Source: Emergomyces orientalis (taxonomy: Eukaryota > Ascomycota > Eurotiomycetes > Onygenales > Ajellomycetaceae). From it: DNA of 64,000 nucleotides. The translations under genes and the position numbers were made by a program. The notes beneath the pieces were generated by a model. That model ran no database searches and was not told the DNA's origin. It saw nothing but the letters and a program-made list of their open reading frames with translations. Shown piece after piece: positions 33,228-46,213 of this stretch. Positions within the stretch are counted from its first letter, which is position 1. Each line of letters opens with the position of its first letter. The stretch lies in assembly GCA_002110485.1 (NCBI GenBank), contig MOWL01000003.1, forward strand, positions 682,001 to 746,000, written 5' to 3'.

Positions 33228-34562
33228 TAGCTATAGGCGCCAAGCAATAATTACCGAGCAAATGGCTCCTCTACAGCTTACCAATGCTGGCAGCCGCACT
33301 CTCACTTATAGAAACAAGCTCTTGGCCAGGTTGACCATCGGCGGAGTTTTGACCCGCCATGACATCTGACAACATGATACTCGAACTGAAATATGCCCTT
33401 GGCCACGTTGTCTGTCTTATCAGGCTTGTTGTCCAGGTCAATGAACGTATGGTGTTGCTGTTTTGTAATTGGCGGATGTTATTCGAAATCTTATTCTAAT
33501 GGTTCGGACGCGAAGCTCAGCGCTTAACACAAATCGAGCGCAGCAGTATATCAGGATAAGAATATAAACCTGTAACAGGAAGAGATTAGTTAACGGTATT
33601 CGTCAAGAAAGTAGAAATAAACACTGGAGGGTTTTGGAAATTGCAGACATGGCTATTCCCCGCCGATAAGGTAGGGTTCAATTGAAGAAGCTTGCCATAT
33701 CTGTAGAATGAAGAATGGAACATAACAACCTTACCAGCACTGGCTCAAGTAGCTTTATTCAAGGATTGAACGAAGCAAATACGAATAGATTATGATGCAG
33801 CTGGGTTACCAGGCACGCACTAGGCTCTGCAATGAGCAAAAGTTGAAATCAATCCGTCCAAACCCATATATTGATCAGAAATATCGCGTTGTTCCTTGTA
33901 GTTAGAGGGGGGGGGGTTGGTTGTTGGCCGCTGGAATGGCCAACCTTATAGCAGTGACAAGTTCAGAGGAGAGCAGAGAGAAGGTCGAAGAGCAGCTCTA
34001 ACGACACTCGTGTGCATCACCAGTGACTTGGGTGTTAATCAAATTAGAGCGTATCCTCCTTCTACTTCTTATTCTTCTTCTTTCGTTCGTCTTTCCCACC
34101 TCTCAGCTCAGTTGTAGGATGGAGTGCTCTCGGTTATATCATTGAGCAATAGTAGCGGGAGAAGCAGCAGACAGGCAAGCCAGCTGCAAGGACGTCGCAG
34201 AAACTAGGCAGGTGGGCGGTAATTATGGGCGACGATAGTCGGACAAGATAAGGAGAGGATGGGCTGGGCGTGATGTTCCAATTGCGCCCACGGATGTATG
34301 AAGCCAGGTCTGTCTGTTGTTGAGCACTGGTGACAATTTGACCCCCAGAACCGTTTCAAAAAGGCCACCAGAGAAGCGGGATCACAAAAAGAGAGGATGT
34401 GCTCTTGAATGAAGGCTCTGTGAATCCAACGCAGCTGGGAGGGAGAGAAAGGAAGGGAAATGAGGTGAGGTTGTGGTTGGTCCAACGTCAGAGGAACTCG
34501 GCGGCGGCGGCTCCAGGTTGGACCTTGGGAACTCTTGGGGTTGCGGCTTATGGGGGTGGCTC

Positions 34563-34630
34563 ATACACTGATACACTGATACACTGATACACTAATACAG
34601 GGCAAACGGTACTCGGTACTCGGTACACCG
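34563..34630. repeat. Two adjacent short tandem repeats
   Basis: Four copies of the octamer ATACACTG (last copy imperfect) at 34563–34594 are followed at about 34608–34630 by three copies of a GGTACTC-like heptamer. They lie about 1.3 kb upstream of the AmdX-type start codon. Confidence 0.85.
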
Positions 34631-36117
34631 GTATGTTCCACTCCACATGGAGGTGAATGACAGTGCAAGCCTCACTCATGGTCTTAGCTTTGTTGGTCAT
34701 TACAGTACGGAACCGCTATAATACAGTTTAGTTTCGTTGATACATGTTTTTCAATGGATCTAAGCGTCCAAATAAATGCGAGTTACCAGGTCCAATACAG
34801 ATGGCGATTACCAATACCGTATGCACTACGTTATAACCTAGCGCATACCTTACCATCAAATGCGGGCTGCTGCTCCATTTGTAGTCCCGCCCTGTACGGA
34901 TTCCGTATTTGTCAGTAAGCTTCCGCTGTAATCTTTAAATACGGAGCTGCCCAGTCCGATACAATATGGGGATGTGTTGTCTCCACAGCCTTTGGAGAAA
35001 GTGAAAGAGTGAACCAACTCCAGGAAATTTACGGCTATCTGCAAAAGGACAGGTTTGACGTGTGAAAATTAACCAGGGACAAGAGGAACCCCCAAACTCT
35101 TTCCAAGCCTCCGGGACCGAATTATACATATCCCGCGAACCAGGAAAAAGTTGCAGGGAGCCCAGCCAACAACCTTCTTAGGTAAATAAAGCATAATCCT
35201 TATGGTGCCTGGCACCTGCGTATTGCTGTCCGTTTCTCCTCCCTGACAAAATACCGATTAGGTACAACCAAGGTCGACACATAATACACCGAAAACTCCC
35301 TAGCTCCCTGTCCTGCCACCCCGGCCCTACAGAAGAGGAGCCAAGCAGCATAGGTTGGCGCCCATTTTGGCTTCTCTCGTACGAGTACTGTAAAATACCC
35401 CTTCCGCGCAGGGATATTCGACACCGTCGTGGCAGTGACCTGGTGCCTCAAGCTATCGTATTAAACCAACATTCGCCGTCCTTACCTGGTAATTTCGTGT
35501 TTTACGAAATCTGAAGCTGTCTCCTCGTTTTCAAACTAGGGATAATGGCAGTGGCTTGCGCGCTTGAGCACCTATCATCACATTTTGGATACATCGAGAT
35601 GGTTACTTACTATTATTACGGTGTGGGAAACCGTGCGGGCTTCCCATTTTACTGCTTCACATCATACCAGATAGTTTTCGGTTGCTGAAGCTTGCATCTT
35701 TTAAGCAGATCAGCCTTTCTTACCAGGAATTACAAGCCCATCATCGTCACCCAAGAAACCCCGCGAACGCTCAGGTATCAACTTGAGCCATGCTCTGATC
35801 AAAAGCGTGGATTGGACAGGCTATCCTGGGTTGGTTGCCTGCGCGCGGCCCTTTCCTGTTGCGTATCTTTTGTGCGCCCAAACAACTATCAAAACCCAAG
35901 GAATAAAAAAAAAAAGAGAGCAAAAACTTCGTTATGCTTACCCTGTTGATAAAACAGAACCGCGCAACTGATAATGATGACAAGATAAATCAAACTGCTT
36001 ACTAAAATTATTCAGGTGTTTTACAAATAATTCGTGTAGCTTCATTCTGTTCATTCATTCTTTCTATTTTGTTCTTAATTATTCCCTGCAGAAAAATGAC
36101 AAGCAAGCCACAGATAG

Positions 36118-36137
36118 AAAAAAAAAAAAAAAAAAAA
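36118..36137. repeat. Poly(A) tract, 20 nt
   Basis: An uninterrupted A run lies in the gene-free block. No retroelement coding remnant was recognised next to it. Confidence 0.95.
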
Positions 36138-39100
36138 CCCCATGGTGTCAGATTCAGGAACATCCCTGGGCGGCGGCTGGAGGCGCATATCCTCGTTCCA
36201 GACGCAGAATGGAAATCAAACCCTCCACAACCAAAGCGCGAGAGCCAATCGCCAAAGTTGCATTCGCCATCTTTTAACCTACACTCCAGTAGAACGATAT
36301 TTCTGCTGGTGCTGCTGGTCATGCAGTTTCAAAACCTGAGTGGTTTCAAGAAAACCCAGCGACAAAAAGTGAAATGTTTGGTTCGAAAACACGGAGTGAT
36401 AAAATAGTTTAAACTTTGGGCCTGTTCGTTCTGCTATTTTTTTAATTTTTTTTTGCTTTTAAGGGTAAATGGGTAACTGTAAGAATGCACGAGAAGATGT
36501 GGGTTCCAGGTCCGAACTGTTTAGAATGCCCTAGGCCAACGGAAGTGAAGTTAGCTATCCCACAGAAAAGGATCTGGAGGGAGAGAGAATTGATAAGCAA
36601 AAATAGAAACAGCATTGACTTAAATTCGTCGACCATGTCAAGTCTCAAACGTATGGAATGGACATCTCGAAAACTACATCCGAGTCATGAAACCGAGGTG
36701 TTCGCCGGGTTATTTAGGGCATCTGCGAGTCAAACCCTAACAGCGAATTCCCCCCTTTCCTATCGATAACGCCCGCATTGCACCGTTTGGACATACATCG
36801 TACATAGAGCCCATGGGATCTTTATCTGCAACATGCATTGAACAGAAATCTAGTTACTAACGCGCGGTATTTCCAAACCTTCCCATCTTGCCGCCAAACT
36901 TGATATGGTGCGAATTTCTGGTATGATCTCTACCGAGCTCAGAAAAAGGTGTCTCTGTCTAAACTCTGTTCTTAACAGCGCTTTCAAACAAGCCAATAAG
37001 CAAGGAGAAGCGGGAGAAACCCAAATTCTTCAGCAAGATATTAACAGGTTTCGTACTGGCCATGCGTGTGTGTGTCGATTGGAGGCATCCGTGAAAGTGT
37101 ACAGTTTGTTCCACCGCCACAGTTTCTTTTGGTAGAACGATTCGCTGAGAGATGACTGGGAATGAAAGAGATCTACTCGACTAACTACATCATCGTGCAT
37201 GCGAGATACTATTACTACCTGACTCCTGGTTCCTCTGTGCAGATATCGATTTAACTTTCCTGCAATATAGCCCAATTATGGGCGGCGATGGTCAACATGG
37301 TGACGCCTTAGTTCCCACAGTGCCTTCACAAATACCCGCAAATTATCCTACCAGTCAAGGGGTCAGTCGTGTAAACTACTTTAGAGCAGGAAAGTAACAA
37401 TTCAGAGTCTGTTTTTATTCGAACAACCCATCAGAGTAACGCCTTGTTTTGCTCTATAGATGTTTAAATATCGACAGAGGAGCAGATATTCACTTAACCA
37501 TCATAGCAAGTTTCCACGTCTACAGCTGCTGACCCTCAATATCAAAATATCGCTTAAAGAGTCATGCCCTAACATATAATTATGGTGTGTGCGCAAGCAG
37601 GCAAATTCACCTTAACCCAAATCAACCTTCCTGCCATCCTTGCATGGCATGGTACATCAAATGCCTTCCTCATTTCATCATTCGTCCCCAAGTGCCTGCG
37701 TCCCGAGAGTAAGCTAGCCATAATCATCTGCTTTTGCCTAGGTTTCCTAGAAATTCACTCCCAGAGAAGATATGCATTGTAAGCTCGTATAAGGACCAAC
37801 CATGGCGGGAATCCCTGATCGCCCGGAGCTAGATAGATGAGGACGCATGACATCTTTCCGTGACAGGTGTAATCGAAGGGACTTAGTCAATATGCTCGGC
37901 TTTGGAGTAACTATGTACAGTACGTGTACTGATTTCCCGCCTGTCCAGATACAAATCGTCAAGCATGTAGGGACGACAACAATCTATTTTCCTCTTATGA
38001 CGTGGAGAGGAAACGCATTCAATATAAGGATATCTCCATCATTTCGCGACCTACTCCGTAGGGTTGTAACTGGACATTTTATTTTAAAGCACTCCCAATG
38101 TGTGCTGCTATACTCGACTGTCGCTCTGTCCCAACACTCCTTTTCTGGGCAAGCTTCATTGGTCACGATTGTCGTTTCTCATATTTACCGCTAGAAAACG
38201 CGCCGTGGAGTGTGCGGGCGGATAGCTTTCCAGAGGGACCATACGCAGTACTCGTACACGAAGCCCTGCGCTGTACGCTCGAGAGTTAGCTTGCCAAGTG
38301 GGGTCGACTCCATGAAAGATCGAGCGAGTATGCAGTTGGTCCTTGTGGAAGCTAACGTTATGATATCAGCGCTCTGCATTCTTTCCCCTGGAAAAGGATT
38401 AGTAAAAAAAAGTCCATATAATTACCACACGCAAGAAAATACTTAGAAATCCGAGTATATGAAAAGTACAGAAACACACCTCCCGCGCACCCCCTACAGC
38501 GTTTCAATAATGCCATGAAATATAGCCTCAGCGTCCCGCTGACGCCAAAAGTTTATCACCGAATCGCGTGGGGCGCTTGGGCCCTAAAAATCTGGGGTTG
38601 AGGACTAAAAATCGAGACTAAAGTGGGCTAAGGCTGCCAGGCTGCCGCTTGTAAAGACACTGGGCAAGCCACCTGCCAGCTTTCTAGGCTTGTATCGAAT
38701 GGAGAGCCTTTGATCAAAACATCCAATGTTTGGGGATGGCGCGGGACTGAGGTTGGAAATAATCGGGAGCAGGGCTCCTTTCTGACATTCTGTGTGCTAT
38801 CCTTTTCCACACGGGGAACAAGAACCTCTAACGGATGAAAAGGAAGAAATGATAAAAATTTAAGAAAAACATGATGCAGAACTGGAAACTACACACACTT
38901 GAATTTACAAAAACACAGACCAAAATTACCCCAAGTCTGGCCGATCTCAAGGGCTCAAACGCAATTCTGCCAACCGAACCTGCTTGAGCCAACCCGTCTT
39001 CGCCTTTTTCAGAGTGGCGCTGCTTCATTGGAGGGTCCAAGGGGCCACAAATAATGTTTGTTGACTGGGCCGCTTTTTAAGTGGCCATTTGGCACTAACG

Positions 39101-39802
39101 TGAAGAGCTCTCTCCAGCTCACACGTCACCTGCCAAAGAGGGTGGGGATCAGTCCCCAATTATTGGCGGTTTGTGTGTATAGAGTGGAGAGTGTCTGTGA
39201 CCCTGGATGGGGGAAAAGAAATCATCACTGCCCGTTGCTCCCGCTGCATGTGTAGAGCGGAAGGCGGTTGATGACGAGGCATCCTTGCACGATTTCCTTT
39301 TATCATTGCTTTTTCTATATGGAATTGGGCCGTGCACGGTCAGGCTGGGCTCCAGGAAAAAGGAGCTCGTATCAATACTGTGAAAAATGCTAGCGATTTG
39401 GGGAAATCTTTCGGGCATGTTTCAGAGACCTTCCCTCCGAATCACATACCCTGCACGTGCCATGCGGGAAGCAAAAGAAAACCCCAGGGCGTTTCTGATT
39501 CAGCATTTGTTCAGGAATCAGAGAAACCTGCCAGCAACAGCCGAAGCCTCGGCAGGAATGATCTTTGGAACACTTGATAATACTGAGCAACAAACGTGGG
39601 TGTTGCTACTATCAATTCGATTTTTGAAGGAAAGTTTTTCATGATTGAGACTGACTGAACGCGTGGGGCACTATACTCTGCATCTGGTATGTTGATTTTA
39701 AGGCCAGGAACAGGAACGGTACTGGTAACATTGGGACAAGCAAGCAGTCAAAACGTCATTTTCGTTCCTTTTGTTTTCTTTCTTTTTGTTTCTTTTTGTT
39801 TC

Positions 39803-39828
39803 TTTTTTTTTTTTTTTTTTTTTTTTTT
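39803..39828. repeat. Poly(T) tract, 26 nt
   Basis: It ends a polypyrimidine region of TTTCTTTTTG units that starts at about 39765. Confidence 0.95.
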
Positions 39829-41618
39829 GGTATGGGGCATTTTCTGATCTGTCCTTGTTTTACATTTTAGAATTCAACTTCACTCGGACAACATCGCTCT
39901 GAGCACAAGCCTTCACTGAGTGTCTGCGTGCATTGCTTACGCCGTTTGAAGAAGCAAATTTTCAAGACCAGAAAACTAAGTCAACTGATCAAATTGATAT
40001 GACGCACGGATTAAAACAGGGGTGTGTTGAACTTCCCAGTTTGCTCGTTAAAGATCAGACACAGGCAGTATGTCATGGTACGGTATGTGAAAAGGTCCAC
40101 AGGCAATTGGTCTCCCCACAGTTACAGGATGAGTTATCTTGCTGAACTACTGTGGAAAGGGTTTACTAAAAGCTTGCTTGAAGGAAGCCTCGTCAAATTG
40201 TGATTATCAGGGGCCAACGCTGGCTCGCTAAAAAAAGTCAGCCATCAATTGGCCACCAGAGTCCAGAGGCGTTAGTGGAGCTCCTCGGTAGTAGGCAAGG
40301 TTTGACCAACGATTTTACAGAAAACCATAGCTCGTGTCGGATTACTGACGCCAAACCATGTTATCCCTTTCTTCGATGCAGATAGATTCGCCAGCGATCA
40401 CAGAGTTGGATCCTGAGGTTCAAGCGTGGTAACAAATCATAACTAAATTAACATGAGTAAACCACCCACCAGGAGTCTGTCTCTTGCCAAACCACGGTGG
40501 GAAACTCAGCTATTGGTTATTTTCGACCATTCTTCCAGTTGCTGGGGAATTCGGCATACCCACACGGGGCCACACCCCCAAACCTCCGTATTCCGTCCGC
40601 AGTTCCGCCATCCGTGGCCCACCCCATTCATGGACGGCATCATCGAAAATGGAACCCTCCCACCCATCTGTGGGGAGTTTGTTCCACTGCCCTGATAATC
40701 CGCAGGCCCAGATATCAATTTTTTTTTAAACAAAAATAAAAATTTGCCCTTATCGATAAGCCCATCCCAGCCACAGAAGCAGGCATGGTGGCGCCTAACA
40801 GGGTCAACACATGTCTAGCCCTACGTTTCTAGTCTTACGATCAACGGCATTTGAAACAACTGACGACCCATTTCTGGCCCCATCAACATCAGGCCGTGCG
40901 GATTTCGATCACCATCTGTCCAAAATATGGAGGCCTGTGGTCCAAAAGTACGTATGTAGCTTTTTTAATACAGGCCCGTTCCTGGAGCAGATGGGCGTGA
41001 GGAACAGCAGTTGTTTTGTATATTTTACTGTGGTATTTACACTGTCTTGTACCCGTAACGTACAATTGTGTAATGTATCTACGGTCCATCGTCCAAGAAT
41101 CGAAGCCAGGCCAAGTGCCTGTCAATCTATTATCCCAAAGCATATCTAAATATCATTCCTCGAATATCGAACCGTGCTCAGCCTTTTGCTCGGGTATTAC
41201 AGATAAAGTTTTCATTCTTCCACCGTTCTAGTTCGCCTCTCAAAACTCTTTGGCTTTTCTTTTCAGGTTCCCCCTGAAATCTAAGATTTGCTCAAGCGTT
41301 TGACCCAGACCACATCACCAAGCGTGCCCCCTGCCAACCATGCTCGCGGAAATATCGGGTTCTAGTCCGGTTGATTTTTCCGAAGAAAAGTATTTCCCTC
41401 AACAAACAAATAGCCTGGATAAAAGTAAGCTTTGCATGGCGGTCCACTCGCCTCCGCCATTATGTCCGGGACCTCAGGATGATATACAGATTCGATCGAC
41501 TCGGTTTGGGGATGCTTCGGTTTGGTCAGGGCCGCTGATGACTATCTGCTTGAAGACACGGATGATGTCAAAGGATTGTGATTGAATTAACGAGTTATTT
41601 CGAGAGGCTCCTTTGTTG

Positions 41619-41643
41619 AAAAATAAAAATAAAAATAAAAATA
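41619..41643. repeat. (AAAAT)n microsatellite
   Basis: About five copies of an AAAAT pentamer occur in the gene-free block. Confidence 0.85.
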
Positions 41644-44372
41644 CTTTATTTTTACCTGTGTTGTAACTCCATGCTTTCTTACACTAAATTGGAATTCCAC
41701 CGTGCGCAAAGCGATTAAAAGCTTGCATTAACTTGACACAAAACAACGCATCCGGCGCACGAAAGCTTCGATACCCTACCTATCACACCGCACGCATGTT
41801 CGTGCGCCAACTAATTCCGGCGACAAATGGTAGCGTATGTTGGATCAGGCCGCCCATCTTTTATACCCTATGTGTGTACTTGTCCCGGGCCAGTTCATTT
41901 ATAAAACAGAGTGAGATGCACTGTTCGTCTACAGGATAAGAGGGAGTGTGTTCATGCAAGCTGTTCGATGGTTGGAAAAATGGCCACATGGTCGAGAATG
42001 CTGGCAAAGTCATATTCGTACTGCCTTTCCTTTGATTTCTCAATATACTATTTCCTTAGCCGCTCAGATTTAGGGCAGTTAAACCCAACATATCAAAACA
42101 GAAACAAGTTCTGTTTTTACAAACAAGCCAGTTTGATACAGTATTTTTAGGAACGTTTTTGTGAAAAGGCTAGTTACACAAAAACCAACAAAATAGGACA
42201 GGTGCATGCGCCTCCAAACCCACATCAAAGGATTAGTTTATGACGGCTAACGACTGCTAAAAAGGCCACGCTCTTGTCTAGAATGATCTTTCGGGTGTTC
42301 TATGCATGTTTGCTAGCAAGGCCAAGACTCGTCGGAGTGATTAAACACACCCCTCATGTACTCTCCTGGGCATATCCTACAAAGCACCCGAGTAAGGAAC
42401 TTTCTGACGGGGTGAAAGTTCTCAAAGCTCGCTTCTGCCTGTGTGGTCGAGAAATCCCCAGATTTGTATCCCGTCAACCAGCGAGGCCACAGCGTGTTTG
42501 GCCAACAAACTATCCACGGTCCCACTCATGCCTTGCCCTGGTGGACTCGAAAGCTGGATAGGACGGACCACTTGTTTTATGGTAAGTTGCCCCTCCCCCA
42601 CCAAACAGCGACACCCCCTCATCATGGGGTGTGGAACAGTCTCGGGAAACAAAACAGTTGATATATATTAATAATCTCAGCGGGATTAATGGAGGAGCAG
42701 CTTGGGGGCGGTACTGAACATTATGTTCATTCATTCGTATATTAGTGATGCGGTTTTTATGGTTCTGAGATGTTTTTCTATTATTATTTAGTTCAAAAAT
42801 TACATCCCCCTATCCCCGCCACAGCTGCGATTAGCTTCCCGGAACTGGCTGCATGTCTATTTCAAACTGGACTTATTGCAAAATATGCATGCGATTGAAG
42901 CGCTCGCTTGTAAACAGTTATTTAGACCTTGACGGGAACAACGCATGAGGACCGCCTGACCGGAACAATGGTTTCTTGTGTTCCGCGTATTTACAAACAT
43001 GGTCACAAATAAGGTGTCTGGGAGTAGAATCCGATGCCTAAGTCCGAAAGCAGTACGCACAGACAGTACATGTCTACGGTGCAACACTTATAAAAACACA
43101 TGGAACCCCGAAGATATGCACTGTATTGTTGTATCTTAGGGGAATGGAGCAAGCTCCACCTGTCCTGCATTCCTATACATAGTTATGAGCATTTCGAACG
43201 CCGTAGAGCATTCCATTTCTGTTTATTGTCATTACTTCCCTGCATGAATCACGCTTCGAGCCGCGAGGAGAGGCAAGGCGGCGGTGCATAGCCGCGGATC
43301 CAATGGAGAGCTGAGGAAAATACACAGGATCGCAGGACACTTTCATATCATCCTTTTCTCAGCCGGTTAGTTCTATGAAGTAAATACATACAGATCCACA
43401 TACATATATAAATAAACAGGTTTTAGCCCATCTATCCTGAAGTTGATTAGCGAGATCGATAAAGGATACCCCCAAATTCCTTGAAACAAAAACAATGCAA
43501 TATGACAACCCTTGGAATCGAGGAATTAACTGAAAAGAACGCTACCCCTACCCTTGTCCAAGCGCCCAGTTTTAGTGTTTCACACTCCCGTCGTCGCCCG
43601 GCCTTTGCGCTAATTACGATTATCCTGGAATACGTGCATGAACAATTCGGCGTTGATTCCTTATCAGGACGAGAATTGGAGGGGCAGAAGAAGCGGCGGT
43701 GGAAATGGTTAGGGAAAACCTTACCCAGAGCAGATTTACTATAGTATCTACTTTTGATCAACATCAGGTGATTATGCATTTTGGCTAACTCCCGACCTCA
43801 CTTCGATGCTGTCGTCGCAATGATGAAGGCTCAAACATGCAAAGATTTCCTTTCATTTTTAGAACCCCTCAGTGGTTTTAGGGTTGAGAAGGCCTGTGTC
43901 CCCTCAATCAAGATCGTTCAGTATTTCAAGTACTAGTAGTTATACGCTGGCTGATTAAAACGCAATACAGGACTGTGACCAAGGTTTATATATCAAAGCC
44001 GTGCCATGTCACAAAAAGGAGCAATTTTTTTAAGAGCTTCTAGGTCCAAAGCAGTTCTAACAGATATCCTTCGGCTTGAGAGGCTATCTTCCTGCGGCGT
44101 AGTGCGTTTCTAGAGCCATTGTTCTGATTTATATACCTACCAAGCCAGCAGTCCACCGAGAAGCACTTTTGCTGCACGTCTCTTTTAGCATTCGGGCCCT
44201 TCAAAAGCCAGATTGTTGGCGCGGGAATTCAAAACTATTCAAACGCTGGCAAATCAAGAGTTATGATGATAATCATTTTCGGCTGCATGGCGATGGGCCA
44301 TTATTGCCGCGCATCGAGTAACAACGCCAGCAACAGGGGTGAAATATCTGTCAGAAATTTGAAAGATGGGTA

Positions 44373-45063
44373 CTAAACGTTGGCAGGTAAATCACCGAAA
44401 TCCTCATCCGGAACACTACTAGGAACCTCCACTGCAGCAGGAAAATGGACAGTGTGGCCCGCGGGATAAAAAGCAGCCACTAGCCCCGGCGGAGGTTGGG
44501 ATGGTTGTTCCTGCTCATGTCTCTGAAACCAACGCCCACAAGATATAATGTACCCGACGCTTTTGCAAAACCATTTGCCTCTTTTTTTTGGATGGCAGGT
44601 TGTCAGACTGCAGATCGTCAGGCATATCCTCATCCCGCCAACCTCTTCTTCGCTCCTCTCTGAGCTCGCCGAATGTTGAGGGGCGACCGTCTCTGTCTAA
44701 CCAACCACCGGCCAACCACCATAGCATCGCAGAGGGACACTCATCGTCTCCAGGGTTGCGTTCTGGGGCCAAGCTGCTCGCTACACAGCCGGCGCCACGG
44801 AGATGGAGCATTGGCGCTGATATGTTGACTTGATCTGGGATCGAGAAGTTGCTGTTGCTGTTTTCTTGCTCGTTGGGGCCTGGTGAACTAAACGCTAAGA
44901 GTAGTGAATTAATATTGTTTTCTTCGGAGTCCTCGTTATTCGCAGCGTCTTTTCCGTGTGGTCGTGTGACCAACGTTGGTGTTTGGGGTGAGCAACTCTG
45001 GCTCAAATCGGTATGTGAGTTCTTCACTCTATTATTAGCCTCCAACGGAGATTGCTGCTCCAT
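44373..45063 (-). CDS. Orphan protein with unresolved frame change
   Basis: Two overlapping minus-strand frames appear to form one gene. The first runs from ATG 45061–45063 (open without ATG up to 45192) to 44515 and is Ser/Asn/Glu-rich, then more ordered (MLWWLAGGWLDRDGRPST … REERRRGW). The second, shifted by one base, covers 44633 to the TAA at 44373 and carries a structured-looking stretch (KWFCKSVGYIISCGRWFQ) and a tail AAFYPAGHTVHFPAAVEV. Protein-like composition passes from one frame to the other around an A8 run (T8 on plus, 44582–44589). Skipping one base there, or a 49-nt intron with a weak GTTTTG donor and TTTCAG acceptor, would join them. I do not recognise the family and propose no function. 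A 5' exon is possible, because stop codons close the frame just above 45192 at a usable TAG acceptor. Confidence 0.5.
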
Positions 45064-45192
45064 TGATTCCAGGTCGCTTTCGTATGGCACGACTTCTCTA
45101 AGAGCGTTCGCTCCTTTAATTCCTTTGGGATACTGGCTTGTTGCCCTGGCGCTAAAAAACGCACCGTTTTCGGGATTCAGATTCTGTTTCAC

Positions 45193-46213
45193 AGTTTCTT
45201 TGCAAGCAAAAGACCTCTGTCTATCAAAGCGTAGTTATAGGGATCGTGATTCCTCTTTTCCAAACGGGATATTTGTACCTTACGACTCTAACCGATCTCT
45301 CAATAGATATGAGGTATAGTGTTAGTCCTCGGTTGGCCACTCGATATTGCTTCGCTCCTCCTCTGTAAGAGGAAGAGAACAGTTATGATCCCGGACAATT
45401 CAAACGCTCCTCGGGCTCGCCTTTCAGGAAGGGGTTAAATAATGCAGGAAATATGTTCTTTTTTATTCTTTTTTTCCGAAAAGGGGTTTAAAACGCAAGC
45501 CTTGTCTAGGGAAATTGAGCAATATATAGGTGCCTCCTCTTTTCCCTTCCTTTTGCTAGGTGATAGCTTCTTTCGTTTGCTGGCTCGAATGTTTTCCCGG
45601 AGGGCGTATCCGTGATTTTCTCAATAAACCCAGTTTGGTTAAAGGTACCGAATCTTGGAGAAGTGATATTGAAGGTTTGTACGTACATGACCGGGGGTTA
45701 TGATATACCAATGCAGGGGAATGAACATGGGCAAATGTGTGAATTTATGCATACTGGGATATTCCTATTATGTAGGCCTGAGCTATCATCCCGGTGATGT
45801 CGAATCAACGGGAGTTGCGCCATTGATTGCACCTGTGTCTTAATCCCAATGCCTTTGATTATCAATTTAGTCCTCTCGTATAAAATTATTTCTCTGTTTC
45901 TGCAGGTTGTGATGGAAATATTAGGGTTCTGCTTTTTTTCCTTCATATCAATTGGCCCCTGTCGTTCCGTGCCTCAAGTATAAGCCAAATATATTCCTTT
46001 TCTATTTATACGGGAACCAGGCCCACAATACATAAATATTTAACATTAAATTTCATCATTCATTCCTTGACTTATTTAGCGGAAAAAGGGTCTACAGGAA
46101 AACCGAAAGGGGGGAATATGTGACCGTTGCTATACTCAATTTTCTTTATGTGTTTAGTTTCATGCAATATTGCAATTTGTTCCAAGCAACCCCCCCCTTT
46201 AAAACCCAATTAC
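45193..46213. other. Intergenic
   Basis: It holds the upstream region of the orphan gene and the rrb1 3' flank. A run of seven C lies at about 46191–46197. No gene is supported. Confidence 0.55.

Larger units (their letters stand above)
33228..44372. other. Gene-free block of about 11 kb
   Basis: I find no coding frame with family resemblance on either strand. Its left end is the upstream region of the AmdX-type gene. Most open frames are below 120 codons and many lack an ATG. Simple repeats are present: ten G at 33907–33916, an octamer tandem repeat at 34563–34594, A20 at 36118–36137, T26 at 39803–39828 and (AAAAT)n at 41619–41643. It could hold long promoters, non-coding transcripts, or transposon remains too decayed to read by eye. 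Confidence 0.5.
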
